Assembly (NCBI GenBank): GCA_028710485.1
Contig: JAQTTZ010000022.1
Location: 1 to 47,807 of the forward strand
Length of the DNA: 47,807 nt
Origin: Bacteriovorax sp.
Lineage (GTDB): Bacteria > Bdellovibrionota > Bacteriovoracia > Bacteriovoracales > Bacteriovoracaceae
Direction of reading: 5' to 3'
Part shown: positions 25,141 to 35,200 of the stretch, piece by piece
How the letters are laid out: every line of letters begins with the position of its first letter
Numbering within the stretch: the stretch's first letter is position 1
The notes under the pieces: model-generated
What the model saw: the letters and a program-made list of their open reading frames with translations, nothing else
What the model was told of the DNA's origin: nothing
Databases searched by the model: none
Made by a program: the position numbers and the translations under genes

Positions 25141-25875
25141 ATGGAGCGACATTTAAGTTTGATTAAAACTGATTATCAGGAAATGGAAAAAAGAGTATTT
25201 CCACGCTTTCCTTTTGGCTTTATGATTTTTCGCGAAGAAAATGCCAATGAAGCAAATGCTAAAATGGTTTTTGAAGTCAAAGATATTTCTCTTTCAGGAA
25301 TGCAATTGTCATTCAGAGATGGAACGCATAATTACACGCAAGGTGTGAATATTAACGGTAATTTGCAGTGGCGAGGATCAACGGTAAGAGTCATCGGCAA
25401 GGTTCAGTGGATAAGAGAGGGATGTATCGGGCTTGCTTTTGATTCAAGCATCAGTTTTGAAGAAAAAATGCGCAGCTTTTTATCATTTGACAATATTGTT
25501 TCGCATATTAAGCCATTACATAAAAGTGAGATGAGTCTGGATTTGCCAAATAATCTCAAATATTGGCTTAAGGCCGATGGAGTATTGGAAATCTTTGTCT
25601 GGGAGCATACCTCAAGTGGGATCTCTCGATTTCAAATCCTGATGATGGAACATTTTATAGAATGGGAAGAAGGTGTAGGGCTTCGTACTGGAAGAATCAT
25701 GACTCAAAGAGACCTCGATACGCCTTTATCGTTAGAAGACGAGTTCATATTCCATATTGATGATGGTGCCGTACAAGAAAAAATTGAGATGGCGTTGGGC
25801 GTTGTTCGAAAAATTCAAACTGAGCACCTGCCACTTGAGGCGCGAGACTTTTTAGTTTACAAGCTGGGCGGATAA
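25141..25875 (+). CDS. PilZ-domain protein, predicted c-di-GMP receptor
   Basis: A 244-residue cytoplasmic protein. The PilZ domain (about 14-110) has the two c-di-GMP contact motifs: RxxxR as RVFPR (18-22) and DxSxxG as DISLSG (48-53). The C-terminal half (about 120-244) is an uncharacterised alpha/beta region (NLKYWLKADGVLEIFVWEHT). Strong ribosome site AAGGAG. Both ligand motifs intact, so binding is likely; the target is unknown. Confidence 0.9.
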   Translation: MERHLSLIKTDYQEMEKRVFPRFPFGFMIFREENANEANAKMVFEVKDISLSGMQLSFRDGTHNYTQGVNINGNLQWRGSTVRVIGKVQWIREGCIGLAFDSSISFEEKMRSFLSFDNIVSHIKPLHKSEMSLDLPNNLKYWLKADGVLEIFVWEHTSSGISRFQILMMEHFIEWEEGVGLRTGRIMTQRDLDTPLSLEDEFIFHIDDGAVQEKIEMALGVVRKIQTEHLPLEARDFLVYKLGG

Positions 25876-25954
25876 ATCTTTTCACTCGCAAGATTACCTT
25901 TTATAATCTGAGGCGAATACTTACATAAGGATCACCTCTTTTTTTGGAGTTAAT

Positions 25955-26908
25955 ATGAATCGTAACCTAGCACTTGAATTTGTCCGGGTAACAGAAATGG
26001 CCGCAATCGCCTCCGCTCGCTTAATGGGACGCGGGGATGAAAAAGCTGCCGATCAAGCGGCCGTTGATGCAATGAGGGCAATGCTCGTTTCAGTTGAATG
26101 TGATGCTACCGTCGTTATCGGTGAAGGCGAAAGAGATGAAGCTCCAATGCTTTATATTGGTGAAAAAGTTGGAACTGGAAGAGGACCAGAGTTAGAGATC
26201 GCTCTTGATCCACTTGAAGGAACAACTGTTTGTGCGATCGGTGGTTATAACTCTATTTCAGTAATGGCGATTGCCGAAAAAGGAAACTTTTTACATGCAC
26301 CAGATACCTATATGTTGAAAATTGCCTGTGGCCCCGAAGGGCGAGGGCTGATTGATATCAACGAATCAACCAAAGAAAATCTAAGAAGATTAGCTGATGC
26401 TAAAAAATGCAGAATCGCTGATCTGACTGCTGTTATTCTCGATCGGCCTCGCCATAAAAATCTGATTCAAGAAGTCCGCGATGCAGGTGCTCGTATTCAA
26501 TTAATTGGCGACGGCGACGTTGCCGGTTCAATTGCTTGTTGTGATCCAGATTCTGGTATAGATATTCTTTTTGGAATCGGTGGAGCTCCTGAAGGTGTTA
26601 TTTCAGCGGCCGCTCTCAGATGTATGGGAGGAGATTTTCAGGGAATTCTACAACCAAGAAATATCCAAGAAGTTGAACGTGCTAAAAAAATGGGCGTTAA
26701 TGATATTAAAAAAGTTTTTAAGATCGATGACCTCGCTCGCGGAAATGTTATGTTTTGCGCGACTGGCGTGACATCAGGAAACTTTTTAAAAGGTGTCCAG
26801 TTCAAATCTTGGGGAGCGATAACTCATTCAATCGTTATGAGATCATCTTCAGGAACAGTTAGACGTGTAGAAGCAGAACATCGCTTCGATACAAAACCTC
26901 GCTACTAA
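25955..26908 (+). CDS. glpX: Fructose-1,6-bisphosphatase, class II
   Basis: Gluconeogenic enzyme removing the 1-phosphate of fructose-1,6-bisphosphate. Class II features: metal-binding EGERDEAPML (about 57-66), DPLEGTT (85-91), GDGDVAGSI, and IGGAPEGVISAAAL. Length 317 is typical. Ribosome site GGAG seven bases before the ATG. An inverted repeat AGATTA-N7-TAATCT (25891-25909) sits upstream and may end the PilZ transcript. The gene begins a run with the START-domain protein, the small unknown and yggS. Confidence 0.95.
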   Translation: MNRNLALEFVRVTEMAAIASARLMGRGDEKAADQAAVDAMRAMLVSVECDATVVIGEGERDEAPMLYIGEKVGTGRGPELEIALDPLEGTTVCAIGGYNSISVMAIAEKGNFLHAPDTYMLKIACGPEGRGLIDINESTKENLRRLADAKKCRIADLTAVILDRPRHKNLIQEVRDAGARIQLIGDGDVAGSIACCDPDSGIDILFGIGGAPEGVISAAALRCMGGDFQGILQPRNIQEVERAKKMGVNDIKKVFKIDDLARGNVMFCATGVTSGNFLKGVQFKSWGAITHSIVMRSSSGTVRRVEAEHRFDTKPRY

Positions 26909-26968
26909 TTTGTGCGGTTATTTTTTAAGTTTTTAATATTTTTAGTTTTAATTAATGGAGAGTTTTGT

Positions 26969-27394
26969 ATGGCCAGTGCTTCAAGGACAGAAGTGGTAGA
27001 TGTAGATATAAATAAACTTTATGACGTATTGATCGATTATGTCAATTACCCGAATTTCGTCGATGGAGTCAGTGCCATCAAAGTTATTTCACAAAATGAA
27101 ACTGCTGCTCGTGTTGAGTATTCAGTCAATATGATTAAAAGTTTTAAGTATATTCTTAATATAAAACAAGAAAGGCCAAAAGGCCTTTCCTGGACACTTG
27201 ATTCTGGCGATCTTTTTAAAAAAAATGATGGAGAGTGGAAGCTGAAAGATCTTGGCAACGGAAAAACTGAAGTGACTTATTCATTGGATTTAGATTTTAA
27301 AATGTTTGCACCAAGTTCAATCCTAAGCGCTCTAACCAGCAAAAATCTTCCTGTGATGATGGAGTCTTTTTTTAAGCGCGCAAAAACGAGATAA
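26969..27394 (+). CDS. RatA/Coq10-like START-domain protein
   Basis: A 141-residue helix-grip protein (SRPBCC). The start MASASRTEVVDVDINKLYDV and segment DYVNYPNFVDGVSAIKVIS match the RatA/Coq10 subgroup, whose members bind hydrophobic ligands such as quinones. I chose the ATG at 26969 because GGAGAG lies just upstream; the frame reaches a GTG at 26912, which would add a hydrophobic, signal-like N-terminus of 19 residues. Role unknown here; the RatA toxin name should not be assumed. Confidence 0.82.
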   Translation: MASASRTEVVDVDINKLYDVLIDYVNYPNFVDGVSAIKVISQNETAARVEYSVNMIKSFKYILNIKQERPKGLSWTLDSGDLFKKNDGEWKLKDLGNGKTEVTYSLDLDFKMFAPSSILSALTSKNLPVMMESFFKRAKTR

Positions 27395-27411
27395 TTATAA
27401 AAGGAATTTTT

Positions 27412-27732
27412 ATGGCCGAAAAAAAAGATTCTCCAATTGGTGATATTATAAAAAAAGTTGTGTCAGTGGGAGTAGGTGCTGCTTTCATGACTGAAGAGTC
27501 GGTGAAAAAAATTCTCGAAGATCTTCCTTTGCCTAAAGATATTATCTCAGGGCTGGTTCAAAATGCCAAAGGCGCAAAGGAAGATTTTACCAAAGGGATT
27601 CGCGAAGAACTTAGAAATCATCTTTCAAAAATTGATGTTTCAAAAATAACTTCTGATCTCCTTGATAAATACGATGTCGAAGTTGAAGCGAAATTTAAAT
27701 TCAAAAAGAAATCTGAAGACAAGAGCAAATAA
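27412..27732 (+). CDS. Small helical protein of unknown function
   Basis: A 106-residue protein with amphipathic helices and a Lys-rich end (KFKFKKKSEDKSK). The segment KKVVSVGVGAAFMTEESVKKILEDL resembles phasin-like or polyhydroxyalkanoate-regulator small helical proteins in style only. Ribosome site AAGGAA before the ATG. It sits between the START-domain protein and yggS in the same run, with gaps of 17 and 25 bases. Confidence 0.65.
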   Translation: MAEKKDSPIGDIIKKVVSVGVGAAFMTEESVKKILEDLPLPKDIISGLVQNAKGAKEDFTKGIREELRNHLSKIDVSKITSDLLDKYDVEVEAKFKFKKKSEDKSK

Positions 27733-27757
27733 TTGAAAATTTAAAGATAATTTAAAG

Positions 27758-28456
27758 ATGAAAAAAACGGAAATAGCTAAAAATTTAGCGGCGATTAAAA
27801 AAGATTTAAAAACAGCTCATTTAATCGCCGTTACTAAGTACTCACCGGTAGAAGACGTTATTGCTGCCTATCAGGCCCACCATTATGATTTCGGTGAGAA
27901 TCGAGTGCAGGATCTAAAAGAGAAGGCCGATACCTTTGTAAAAGAAAATTTAAATAAAGTTCGGTGGCATTTTATTGGCCATCTTCAAAGCAATAAAGTT
28001 CGTGAGCTTTATAAAATACCCAACCTCTATGCCATTCATTCTGTAGATTCATTAAGTTTATTGGAAGAATTAATTAAATACGAAAATGATTTTTTGGGTC
28101 TAGAATTGAAAATTTTTTTTCAAGTGAATACTTCGCATGAAACTGAAAAAAGTGGATTCGAAACGGCAGAAGAATTAAATAGAGCGATTGATTTGCTGAT
28201 GAGTAGGGGCAATTCTAAATTAAAATTTTATGGTCTGATGACCATGGGAACAATTAGAACGACAGAGTTCGAGGCCGAGGCCATGCGCTGCTTTAGGGAT
28301 TTGAATTTAATTGCCCGCAATCTTGAAAAGGCCCATGGTCTTAAAGAGAAATTAAAGCTTTCAATGGGAATGAGCCAGGATTACAAACTCGCCATTGAGG
28401 CAGGTTCGGATTTTATTCGCGTAGGGTCTGCCATTTTTAAATCACACCATTCTTAA
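27758..28456 (+). CDS. yggS: Pyridoxal-phosphate homeostasis protein (YggS/PLPBP)
   Basis: A single-domain, non-catalytic PLP-binding TIM-barrel protein that balances vitamin B6 and amino-acid pools. The PLP lysine is Lys27 in LIAVTKYSP; FGENRVQDLKEK, WHFIGHLQSNK, KSGF and LSMGMSQDYKLAIEAGSDFIRVGSAIF are all family blocks. Length 232, standard. Weak ribosome site (TAAAG). Confidence 0.95.
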   Translation: MKKTEIAKNLAAIKKDLKTAHLIAVTKYSPVEDVIAAYQAHHYDFGENRVQDLKEKADTFVKENLNKVRWHFIGHLQSNKVRELYKIPNLYAIHSVDSLSLLEELIKYENDFLGLELKIFFQVNTSHETEKSGFETAEELNRAIDLLMSRGNSKLKFYGLMTMGTIRTTEFEAEAMRCFRDLNLIARNLEKAHGLKEKLKLSMGMSQDYKLAIEAGSDFIRVGSAIFKSHHS

Positions 28457-28588
28457 ATGTTGATTGTGATTAGATCAATCCACATTATATATCTATTTAT
28501 TAGATAACCAGTTGCTTTTGATTCTATAGGCTAAAAGTCTTTTGTTTTGTTATAGTCAAAACACTATATGCACAATTTGGAGGTCCTA

Positions 28589-29533
28589 ATGACTACTCAA
28601 CGAAAAGTTCCAGAGCTAAGTTTATTAAGTTATGTTAACGGAAGTAACACCGACAAAATTAAATTCGTAGATAATATTTTCGCTGGTCTTAAAGATTATG
28701 GCTTTATTATTTTAAAAGATCATCCAATCGAACAAAAGAAAATTGACCGCGCTTATGAATTGGTTCAAGCGTTTTTTGAACTTCCTCTTGAAACAAAAAT
28801 TAAATACAAACTCGATAACGGCGGTCAGCGCGGATACACTCCATTTAAAACTGAACACGCTAAAGACAATAAAAATCCAGATCTAAAAGAATTTTGGCAT
28901 GTTGGTCGTGAGCTTCTTGCGACTAGTTCTTATCAAGGAATTTATCCTGAGAATATCTGGCCAACTGAAGTGGGCGAACTTAAAAAATCATTTTTGGAAT
29001 TATACGAAGCGATGGATAGCACTTCTCAAATTCTTCTCGAGACGATTGGAAGAGCGCTTGATCTTCCCTCAACCTATTTCAAAGATATGATCACTGATGG
29101 AAACTCAATCATCCGCATGATTCATTACCCACCAACCAAAGGCGAAGATACACAAAATTCGATTAGATCTGCTGCCCATGAAGATATTAATCTTATTACT
29201 ATGCTGGTTGGAGCAACTGAGTCTGGTCTGCAGTTATTAGAGCGCGATGGTTCTTGGCTTGATGTTAACTCTCGTCCGGGCGAAATCGTTGTGGATACTG
29301 GGGATATGATATCGAGAATAACTAATAATGTTCTTCCTTCAACAACTCACAGAGTAATTAATCCATCATCAGATTCTAGTGCCCGTTACTCAATGCCATT
29401 TTTTGTTCACCCACATTCACAGGCGATCTTGAAAACTATTCCTTCGTGTGCGGGAGTGGGAATATCACAACCCGAAATTACTGCTGGAGATTTTTTGACT
29501 CAGAGATTGAAAGAGATTGGACTTTATAAATAG
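28589..29533 (+). CDS. Isopenicillin-N-synthase-like 2OG/Fe(II) oxygenase
   Basis: A 314-residue member of the IPNS/2OG oxygenase family. The N-terminal DIOX_N part includes DNIFAGLKDYGFIILKDH-type sequence. Iron ligands are in SAAHEDINLIT (His-x-Asp) and STTHRVINP (His); the RYSMPFFVHP motif supplies the 2-oxoglutarate Arg-x-Ser. Substrate cannot be read; relatives act on plant-hormone-like, antibiotic-like or amino-acid substrates. I chose the ATG at 28589 because GGAGGT lies five bases upstream. An inverted repeat GTTTTG-N7-CAAAAC (28544-28562) precedes it and may be an operator. A clear terminator follows. Confidence 0.88.
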   Translation: MTTQRKVPELSLLSYVNGSNTDKIKFVDNIFAGLKDYGFIILKDHPIEQKKIDRAYELVQAFFELPLETKIKYKLDNGGQRGYTPFKTEHAKDNKNPDLKEFWHVGRELLATSSYQGIYPENIWPTEVGELKKSFLELYEAMDSTSQILLETIGRALDLPSTYFKDMITDGNSIIRMIHYPPTKGEDTQNSIRSAAHEDINLITMLVGATESGLQLLERDGSWLDVNSRPGEIVVDTGDMISRITNNVLPSTTHRVINPSSDSSARYSMPFFVHPHSQAILKTIPSCAGVGISQPEITAGDFLTQRLKEIGLYK

Positions 29534-29567
29534 ATAAATAAAACAAAGCAGCTTCGGCCTTGCTATT

Positions 29568-29598
29568 ACCCACATCTTTTGATGTGGGTTTTTCTTTT
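29568..29598 (+). terminator. Rho-independent terminator
   Basis: ACCCACATC (29568-29576), TTTT loop, GATGTGGGT (29581-29589): a perfect 9-bp stem followed by TTTTCTTTTT. It ends the 2OG-oxygenase gene. Confidence 0.88.
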
Positions 29599-29624
29599 TA
29601 GGGCGGTAAAGTGTAGTTCGTTTT

Positions 29625-30893
29625 TTATTTCATCAGCTCTCGGGCCTTCCCCAAGGCCAGATCAATATCACTTCCAAATGGTCTTGATAAAATATGGATC
29701 AGTTCTTCAGCAGCATAGATGGGTTTTCTATTTTCAAATTTACGGTGTCTGATAATTTTTTTTTCGACCAATTGATTTATGGCATTTGTACTGGCCGGAC
29801 CTGAGATTTGTAATTTATCTTTAAGGATGGAGGAAGAAATAATCGGGTAGTGAAGAAGAATTTTAAGAGCGCGTTTCGCTGCTGATTTGTCCTTAAATTT
29901 TCCTCTTTCAAGCCATTTGGTTTCAAGAGATTCTATTGCGACTTTAGATTTTTTAACTTCAAGTGCGCTTTCTAAAATAGCGTGACAAATAAATTCTATA
30001 AGAGGAATGTAATTTAATTTCTTCTGAGCATTTTCTAAGGCCCTATTGTATTCTTCTTTTTTAATTTCAACGTACCCAGATAAATAGAGCGGCATATTCC
30101 CTGATGTTACCATTTGTAACGGCCAAAGGGCTCTACCTGTTCGACCGTTACCATCTGTAAAAGGGTGTACTGCTTCGAAGTGAGAGTGTCCTATGGCCAG
30201 TCTTATAGGTAGAGTAAGGCCCGCTCCTGCATCGCCTTGTTGAGATAAATCTTCATCTGCGAGCCATTTCAGAACATCATCAAGGCACCTCTTAACTTCA
30301 TTTGGAGGAGCAGGATTATATCTCGATTCTTCTTTTCGGTTTAGGCCGCCGATCGTTACCAGGCTTCCAATTTCTCCCGGAGTTCTAAGTTTTCCAGGAA
30401 TTCCATTTGAGTTGGGATCTTTCTCAACAATCTCTTTGTGAATTTTACAAATAAGTTCTTCACTATAGATTTTTTCTTTTTGAATAAATGCTTCTTCAAC
30501 TATGCCCTCAAGCAATCGAGCATAACTTCTCACTGCCTGATGAGCGTCTTTACCAACGCCATTATCGCTTAATTCACCCGGAGTTAAAACGTGATCCATA
30601 GTAGACCATGTTCCTTCAAGTCTTGAGGATTGAACGACTTCTCTTCGTACGAATAAATAATTGATCAGTTTATCTAATTCACTCATTTCATTATAGCGAG
30701 GGAGAGTATTGAGGGTTTTTATAGCTTCAGATAGTAACTCAAATGGAAGTTTGCCTTTTATGTTTCTGGGTGGTGGAGGTGGAACAACGAATAGAATATT
30801 TTCCCATCCAGTAAGATCTAGCTTCTGAATTCCTCCTAGAGAAGGATTGGTATATTCTTGTCTTAATTGTTCAATTAGTTCATCTCTGTGCAC
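29625..30893 (-). CDS. Fic-domain AMP-transferase with built-in inhibitory helix and winged helix
   Basis: A 422-residue Fic protein. The Fic core motif HPFTDGNGRTGR (about 243-254) is complete, so nucleotidyl transfer to target proteins is expected. The N-terminal region has SSRLEG (about 89-94), matching the (S/T)xxxE(G/N) inhibitory motif of class II Fic proteins, so activity is self-restrained. Residues about 335-405 (KRALKILLHYPIISSSILKDKLQISG...) look like a winged helix-turn-helix. I chose the GTG at 30893 since AAGGA lies seven bases upstream; the open frame goes to 30941 but through the repeat region. No cognate antitoxin gene adjoins it. Confidence 0.88.
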   Translation of the reverse strand: MHRDELIEQLRQEYTNPSLGGIQKLDLTGWENILFVVPPPPPRNIKGKLPFELLSEAIKTLNTLPRYNEMSELDKLINYLFVRREVVQSSRLEGTWSTMDHVLTPGELSDNGVGKDAHQAVRSYARLLEGIVEEAFIQKEKIYSEELICKIHKEIVEKDPNSNGIPGKLRTPGEIGSLVTIGGLNRKEESRYNPAPPNEVKRCLDDVLKWLADEDLSQQGDAGAGLTLPIRLAIGHSHFEAVHPFTDGNGRTGRALWPLQMVTSGNMPLYLSGYVEIKKEEYNRALENAQKKLNYIPLIEFICHAILESALEVKKSKVAIESLETKWLERGKFKDKSAAKRALKILLHYPIISSSILKDKLQISGPASTNAINQLVEKKIIRHRKFENRKPIYAAEELIHILSRPFGSDIDLALGKARELMK

Positions 30894-30898
30894 TGAAG

Positions 30899-30970
30899 TA
30901 TCCTTATTTATACATTTATTAAAATAAGGATAACACATCAACCTTATTTTAAGGTATCTATTAATAAGGA
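30899..30970. promoter_or_regulatory. Cluster of TCCTTATT/AATAAGGA repeats over the fic control region
   Basis: TATCCTTATTT (30899-30909) is an exact reverse complement of AAATAAGGATA (30922-30932), 12 bases apart. A second palindrome ACCTTA-TTT-TAAGGT lies at 30941-30955 and another AATAAGGA half-site at 30963-30970. The left arm of the first palindrome contains the fic ribosome site. It resembles a repressor operator array; the fic product's own C-terminal winged helix is the obvious candidate binder, by inference. Confidence 0.6.
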
Positions 30971-31034
30971 CAATGCTGAGCTGCTGTGTAATATTAGGTA
31001 TTTAGATTAGCGTCAAGCCTCATTCGCATTTTAT

Positions 31035-31982
31035 TTAAAATCGTAACCCGATCGTAAACTTAGCATTCAAAAGATTTGTCACTTGAGAAGTGCCATCTTG
31101 AAAAGTTTCACTAGCACTAAGGGATTCGACAGATCCTTCAAAAATCATCGCCACTGATTTCGAGAATGGCATTAGATAGCCTACTCTTGCCTCAGGCAAG
31201 AGAGTGACTGTACCACTGCTCTTATCACCACTAACAGTCGTCGTTGATTTCCCAAGACCTGCGGCCAGAGTCAGGTAAAAATTATTTTTATCTTTGGAGA
31301 AGCCAATAAAGTGATAAGTTGCAGCGATTGTGCCCATTACTCGCGAGGTGGGAATATCTAATGAAGCGCTGGAGATGTGATAAACTTCGTTATCAATGCG
31401 CCCGCCCGCGCTCATTTCAAATTCCGGTAAAAAACGAAAATTATATTCTAGAGCAAAGGAATATCCAGATCGCTTCGAGTTTTTATCGGCACTCACGTCT
31501 GACGAGGATTGGGAAAGACCTTGATCAAAACTTGCTTTTAGAGAAAAGTTATTACTGGTTCTAAATTTTTTGAATTCCACACTATAGTCAATTTCCGGAG
31601 TGAGGTTATTGACGTCACCGACGATATCAAGAGCAACATTTCCATAAGCGTGAGAGTTGTAACTTACAAATTCTTCTTTATTAAAAGGAATGTTCACATT
31701 TCTATCGACTGGAACCCAGAGGGAGTAGTTGCGATTGACTTCAAGTGCCTTACATAAAATACTGACATTTTCGTTGGCATAGATTATTTCCTGGCCCTTC
31801 ATGACCCCGTCCTTAACACCTTTTGCCACAACGAATGAGCGCCTATCAGTCGATACGGTTTGCACCACCATTAACTCTTCACGTGGCTTCTCAGCAGCAG
31901 CTGCTGTTACCAAGAAGAGAGGATTACTCAAGAATAAAGTACTCAAGAAAACTAGGCCGTATATTGCTCTGAAATTACCCAT
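31035..31982 (-). CDS. Exported outer-membrane barrel-like protein
   Basis: A 315-residue protein with a signal peptide (about 1-30, ending VTAAAAEK). A small beta domain (about 36-105: MVVQTVSTDRRSFVVAKGV, KGQEIIYANENVSIL, YSLWVPVDR) is followed by a barrel with strand patterns to the C-terminal residue (EFMSYN region onward, ending NAKFTIGLRF). Terminal Phe preceded by aromatic and hydrophobic alternation is the outer-membrane assembly signal. The N-terminal domain resembles the C-terminal domain of the protein at 8062-9222. No named family recognised. Confidence 0.68.
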   Translation of the reverse strand: MGNFRAIYGLVFLSTLFLSNPLFLVTAAAAEKPREELMVVQTVSTDRRSFVVAKGVKDGVMKGQEIIYANENVSILCKALEVNRNYSLWVPVDRNVNIPFNKEEFVSYNSHAYGNVALDIVGDVNNLTPEIDYSVEFKKFRTSNNFSLKASFDQGLSQSSSDVSADKNSKRSGYSFALEYNFRFLPEFEMSAGGRIDNEVYHISSASLDIPTSRVMGTIAATYHFIGFSKDKNNFYLTLAAGLGKSTTTVSGDKSSGTVTLLPEARVGYLMPFSKSVAMIFEGSVESLSASETFQDGTSQVTNLLNAKFTIGLRF

Positions 31983-32059
31983 GAATAAAGTTTACCATAG
32001 CTAATGCCAATAAAAAGACTCACTTTTTCTACCTAGTCCACAATTTATCTTTCTGTAAT

Positions 32060-32140
32060 ACTCGGGTAAACCCATGGGAGTAAAGAGCTTTTTACTCTGG
32101 TGCTAATTGGCAGGACAAATATGCCGGACAATAGAAGTCA
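32060..32140 (+). other. Structured leader of the mosaic lipoprotein gene
   Basis: The 231-base region before the lipoprotein gene holds GGGTAAACCC (about 32064-32073), CCCATGGG (32071-32078) and a 7-bp hairpin GAGTAAA-N6-TTTACTC (32078-32097). The order GGGTAAACC ... GGGAGTAAAGAGC recalls the c-di-GMP-I riboswitch core (GGGCAAACC ... GGGACGCAAAGCC), but the conserved tetraloop hairpin between these two blocks is missing, so I do not call it a riboswitch. Confidence 0.25.
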
Positions 32141-32213
32141 GGGATAAAATAAGAAGGAGTTTTAAAGAAAGACGACAAGACTTCGATAAGAGGTTGAGGA
32201 GTACCGAGAGTTG

Positions 32214-35200
32214 ATGTTTAAAACAAATAAGCTTATTAACATTTTTTTCATGAGTGCCATCACATTAGTGATGAGTGCCTGTGTGCCTAAGGCCAGTGAG
32301 AAGAAAGCTATTTGTGGAACCAACCAAGCTTTTAATAGTGTTTCTCGAACTTGCGTGAGTACTTCTGAGTTGCGAACTCGTCCAGTTGCAACCAAGAGCT
32401 CTGATACACTTTCTCAAGAAGTCGCAAAAACAATTACTCTTAGCTATAGTGATGGAAATAATAATTCGGCCATCGCTTGTAATGTAACAAGTGTTTCTGC
32501 AAATATTGAAGCGATATCACCACAAGTTATTAATCGTGGTGTTTTTAATAAAGCAGATCTAGTTTCAGCTTCCGCTGATAGTTTAGCGTTGGCAGTTCCG
32601 GTCAATGGAACGACCCCTGCTTATCGCACTGCCATGCTGGCAGCGTTGGCAAGCGCCAAGAAAACTTATAATTACTCTAATGTCATTTTACAGCTGGGTC
32701 TTTTTAAGACTGCTGTTGATAATATTTTAGCTTATTCTGCTCCGCTTGTGGCCGGAAATGCCAGTGTGATGAATTATTATAATCTTACTCAAACTCGTCT
32801 TTTGGATTATTTGCCACTTAAAACGTTAGTAGACAATCGTTGTGATTGTACCGGTGGAATTTGTACGACTACAATTGCTCCGCGAATTTTTCAAAATGGT
32901 ACTGCGGGATTCACTTATACAATTAGCGATATTGATGGTGAAGGGGATCCAAAGATTGTTAATCTTTCGATTGCGGCCATGTCCTCTAGTACAAGTTTTT
33001 TAAGAGCAGTAGTAAAATCTGATTATTTAATTTTCCCCGAAAGTGCAACTAGCACAGCGACTTCAAATAATCTTACTCTTCCCGCTGCTACCGATTATTT
33101 AGGAACTGCAACGACAGCATTTACTTATACTTTTAGTGGATCTAGAGACGGTAGCAATTACGGTTTAACCACTAATGGGAAAGTTTCAAATTGTATGGAT
33201 CTTACAGGGTCATCAGGTTCAACAGATAAGACTTGTACTTACACTCCAAACAGTGGAGATGCATTTGATATTACCGCTCCTGCAATTGCAGCAGTTACGA
33301 TTGATGATTTAGTTTTCACCGCTAAAAAAGCAGGAACATACGCCAATAATATTACAATTCAATATTTTGATCTTCAAACTAACAATCTTGCAATTGATTC
33401 TCATGTAACGGCTTCAGAAAGTTTTGGACTTGTGTCTCAATCTTATTCGGATACTTTTGTGAGAGTGGTTGGTGATTCAATAAAAGTTTTTATTAATCCA
33501 AGTATAACAACTACAACCGATATTGCCGGATTAATCAATAACGATGTATTGGCAAAAGCATTGGTGACAGTTACTGGTGGAACCTTATCAACTTTTCCGG
33601 TTGCAACTGCCGCTACATCTCTAGTTGGCGGTAGCGATGCCTATGATAAAATTTCCTACACCGTTAATAATGGATTTGGATCTTCTACAAATACCGCAAG
33701 TGTAATTATTAAAATTACTGCAACTGAAGATGCACCGGTCTTTAATAGTGTGGCCGCAACCACTGTCACAGCGCTGGAAGATTCAGGGCAAATTACGATC
33801 AATCTCTCTCCGACCTATACGGACGCTGAAAATAACGTCGATGCCTGTAACGTAGATCCACTTGATGCCATTTTTTTAGGAAACTTCACGGTCAACTCTT
33901 GTCTTTGTGCGGCCAATGTTTGTACTTTAAAAATTACTGCTAATGCAAGCGTATCGAGCACATCGCCCTTCACGCTTAATTATCGAGTAGGAAGTGTCGG
34001 TCTATATACTGCTTATAAAGCTTATAGCGTGAATATAACTCCAGTTAACGACGCTCCAACCATGAATGCTATCGGAGTACAAACTATTCCAGAAAACAGT
34101 TCAGCAGCTCCATCTTCAGGATATGTCGATGTGACGGTTGATCCAGGTGGCGGAGGATTTGAAACCTCTCAAATTTTAAGTATGACGGCAACTAGTTCAG
34201 TGCCAGCTTTAGTTCCAAACACAATTTGTACAAATTATACTCCAGGAGCTGGAACTCCTATTGCCGTGGTAACACCAGCGGCCGCTGGAGTTTATTACTA
34301 TGATACGACTAACCAAAAATGTTATGTTTCAACCGGCACAACTTCGGCCTTATGGAGCTTGTATCCATCGCTAACAGTTATGCCCAAATGTGTTTACGAA
34401 TCATTCGGGCCAGGAGCTCCAAGTGCTTCTGTTACTCCAACTGCAGCTGGAAAACGCTATTTAGATACCACGAATAATAAATGTTATAGATCAACGGCCG
34501 CCACTTCTGGAAGTTGGATCGCGGATGATCTTCTTACTGATTTTTACATGGCCTACACGCCAATTGCCAATCAATCGGGAAGCACTTCAGTGGCGCTTAG
34601 TTTAACTGATGATGGGGGAACAACTAATGCCGGCGTAAATAATGCTGCTCAAACATTTACTTTAAATGTGACTTCTGTTGATGATCCTCCTTATTTCATT
34701 TCAACTATAACTAAGGTTGAAACTAATGAAGGTGGTCAGGTTATTAGTGATGGCTTCATCGTGGATGAAGATCAGGGAAGTTCAGCCGATGAAGATATTC
34801 AAGACATAACAATTACATCGATTACTTCGGATAATTCGAGTGTGCTTCCAGTGAGTGCGATCAAAATATTTTACGATTTAAATGATAACGGTGTTGAAGA
34901 TTCACTTGAAGCGAGGGCCATTGGTGCTGCTTTAGATCCAGGTGGAATTGATAGTAAACTTCATAAGTTTTATCTTAAATTTAATCCAGTTGCCGGAGTT
35001 TCAGGAAATTCCAATATTGTCCTTACGGTTAATGATGGCAATGTCGCGGCTTCACATTTTGTAACGACTTCATTCTCCTTTATTGTACATCCCATTGCGG
35101 CCCTTCATGGTGGCTGGGCGAATATTTCAGCGAAAGGAATCAAGACTGATAAAAATGGAGCACCGGCCGCCGATGCAGATGTACAATGTAATTATAACAA

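Noticed and set aside
25929..25938. GGATCACCTC upstream of glpX equals ten bases of the 16S rRNA 3' end (anti-Shine-Dalgarno).
   Set aside because: No rRNA context; pairing with the glpX ribosome site is only three bases; a ten-base match in this length can be chance.
26912..26968. GTG-started, signal-peptide-like extension of the START-domain protein.
   Set aside because: The ribosome site GGAGAG inside this stretch fits the ATG at 26969, and family members begin at MASASR; the hydrophobic look follows from AT-rich bases.
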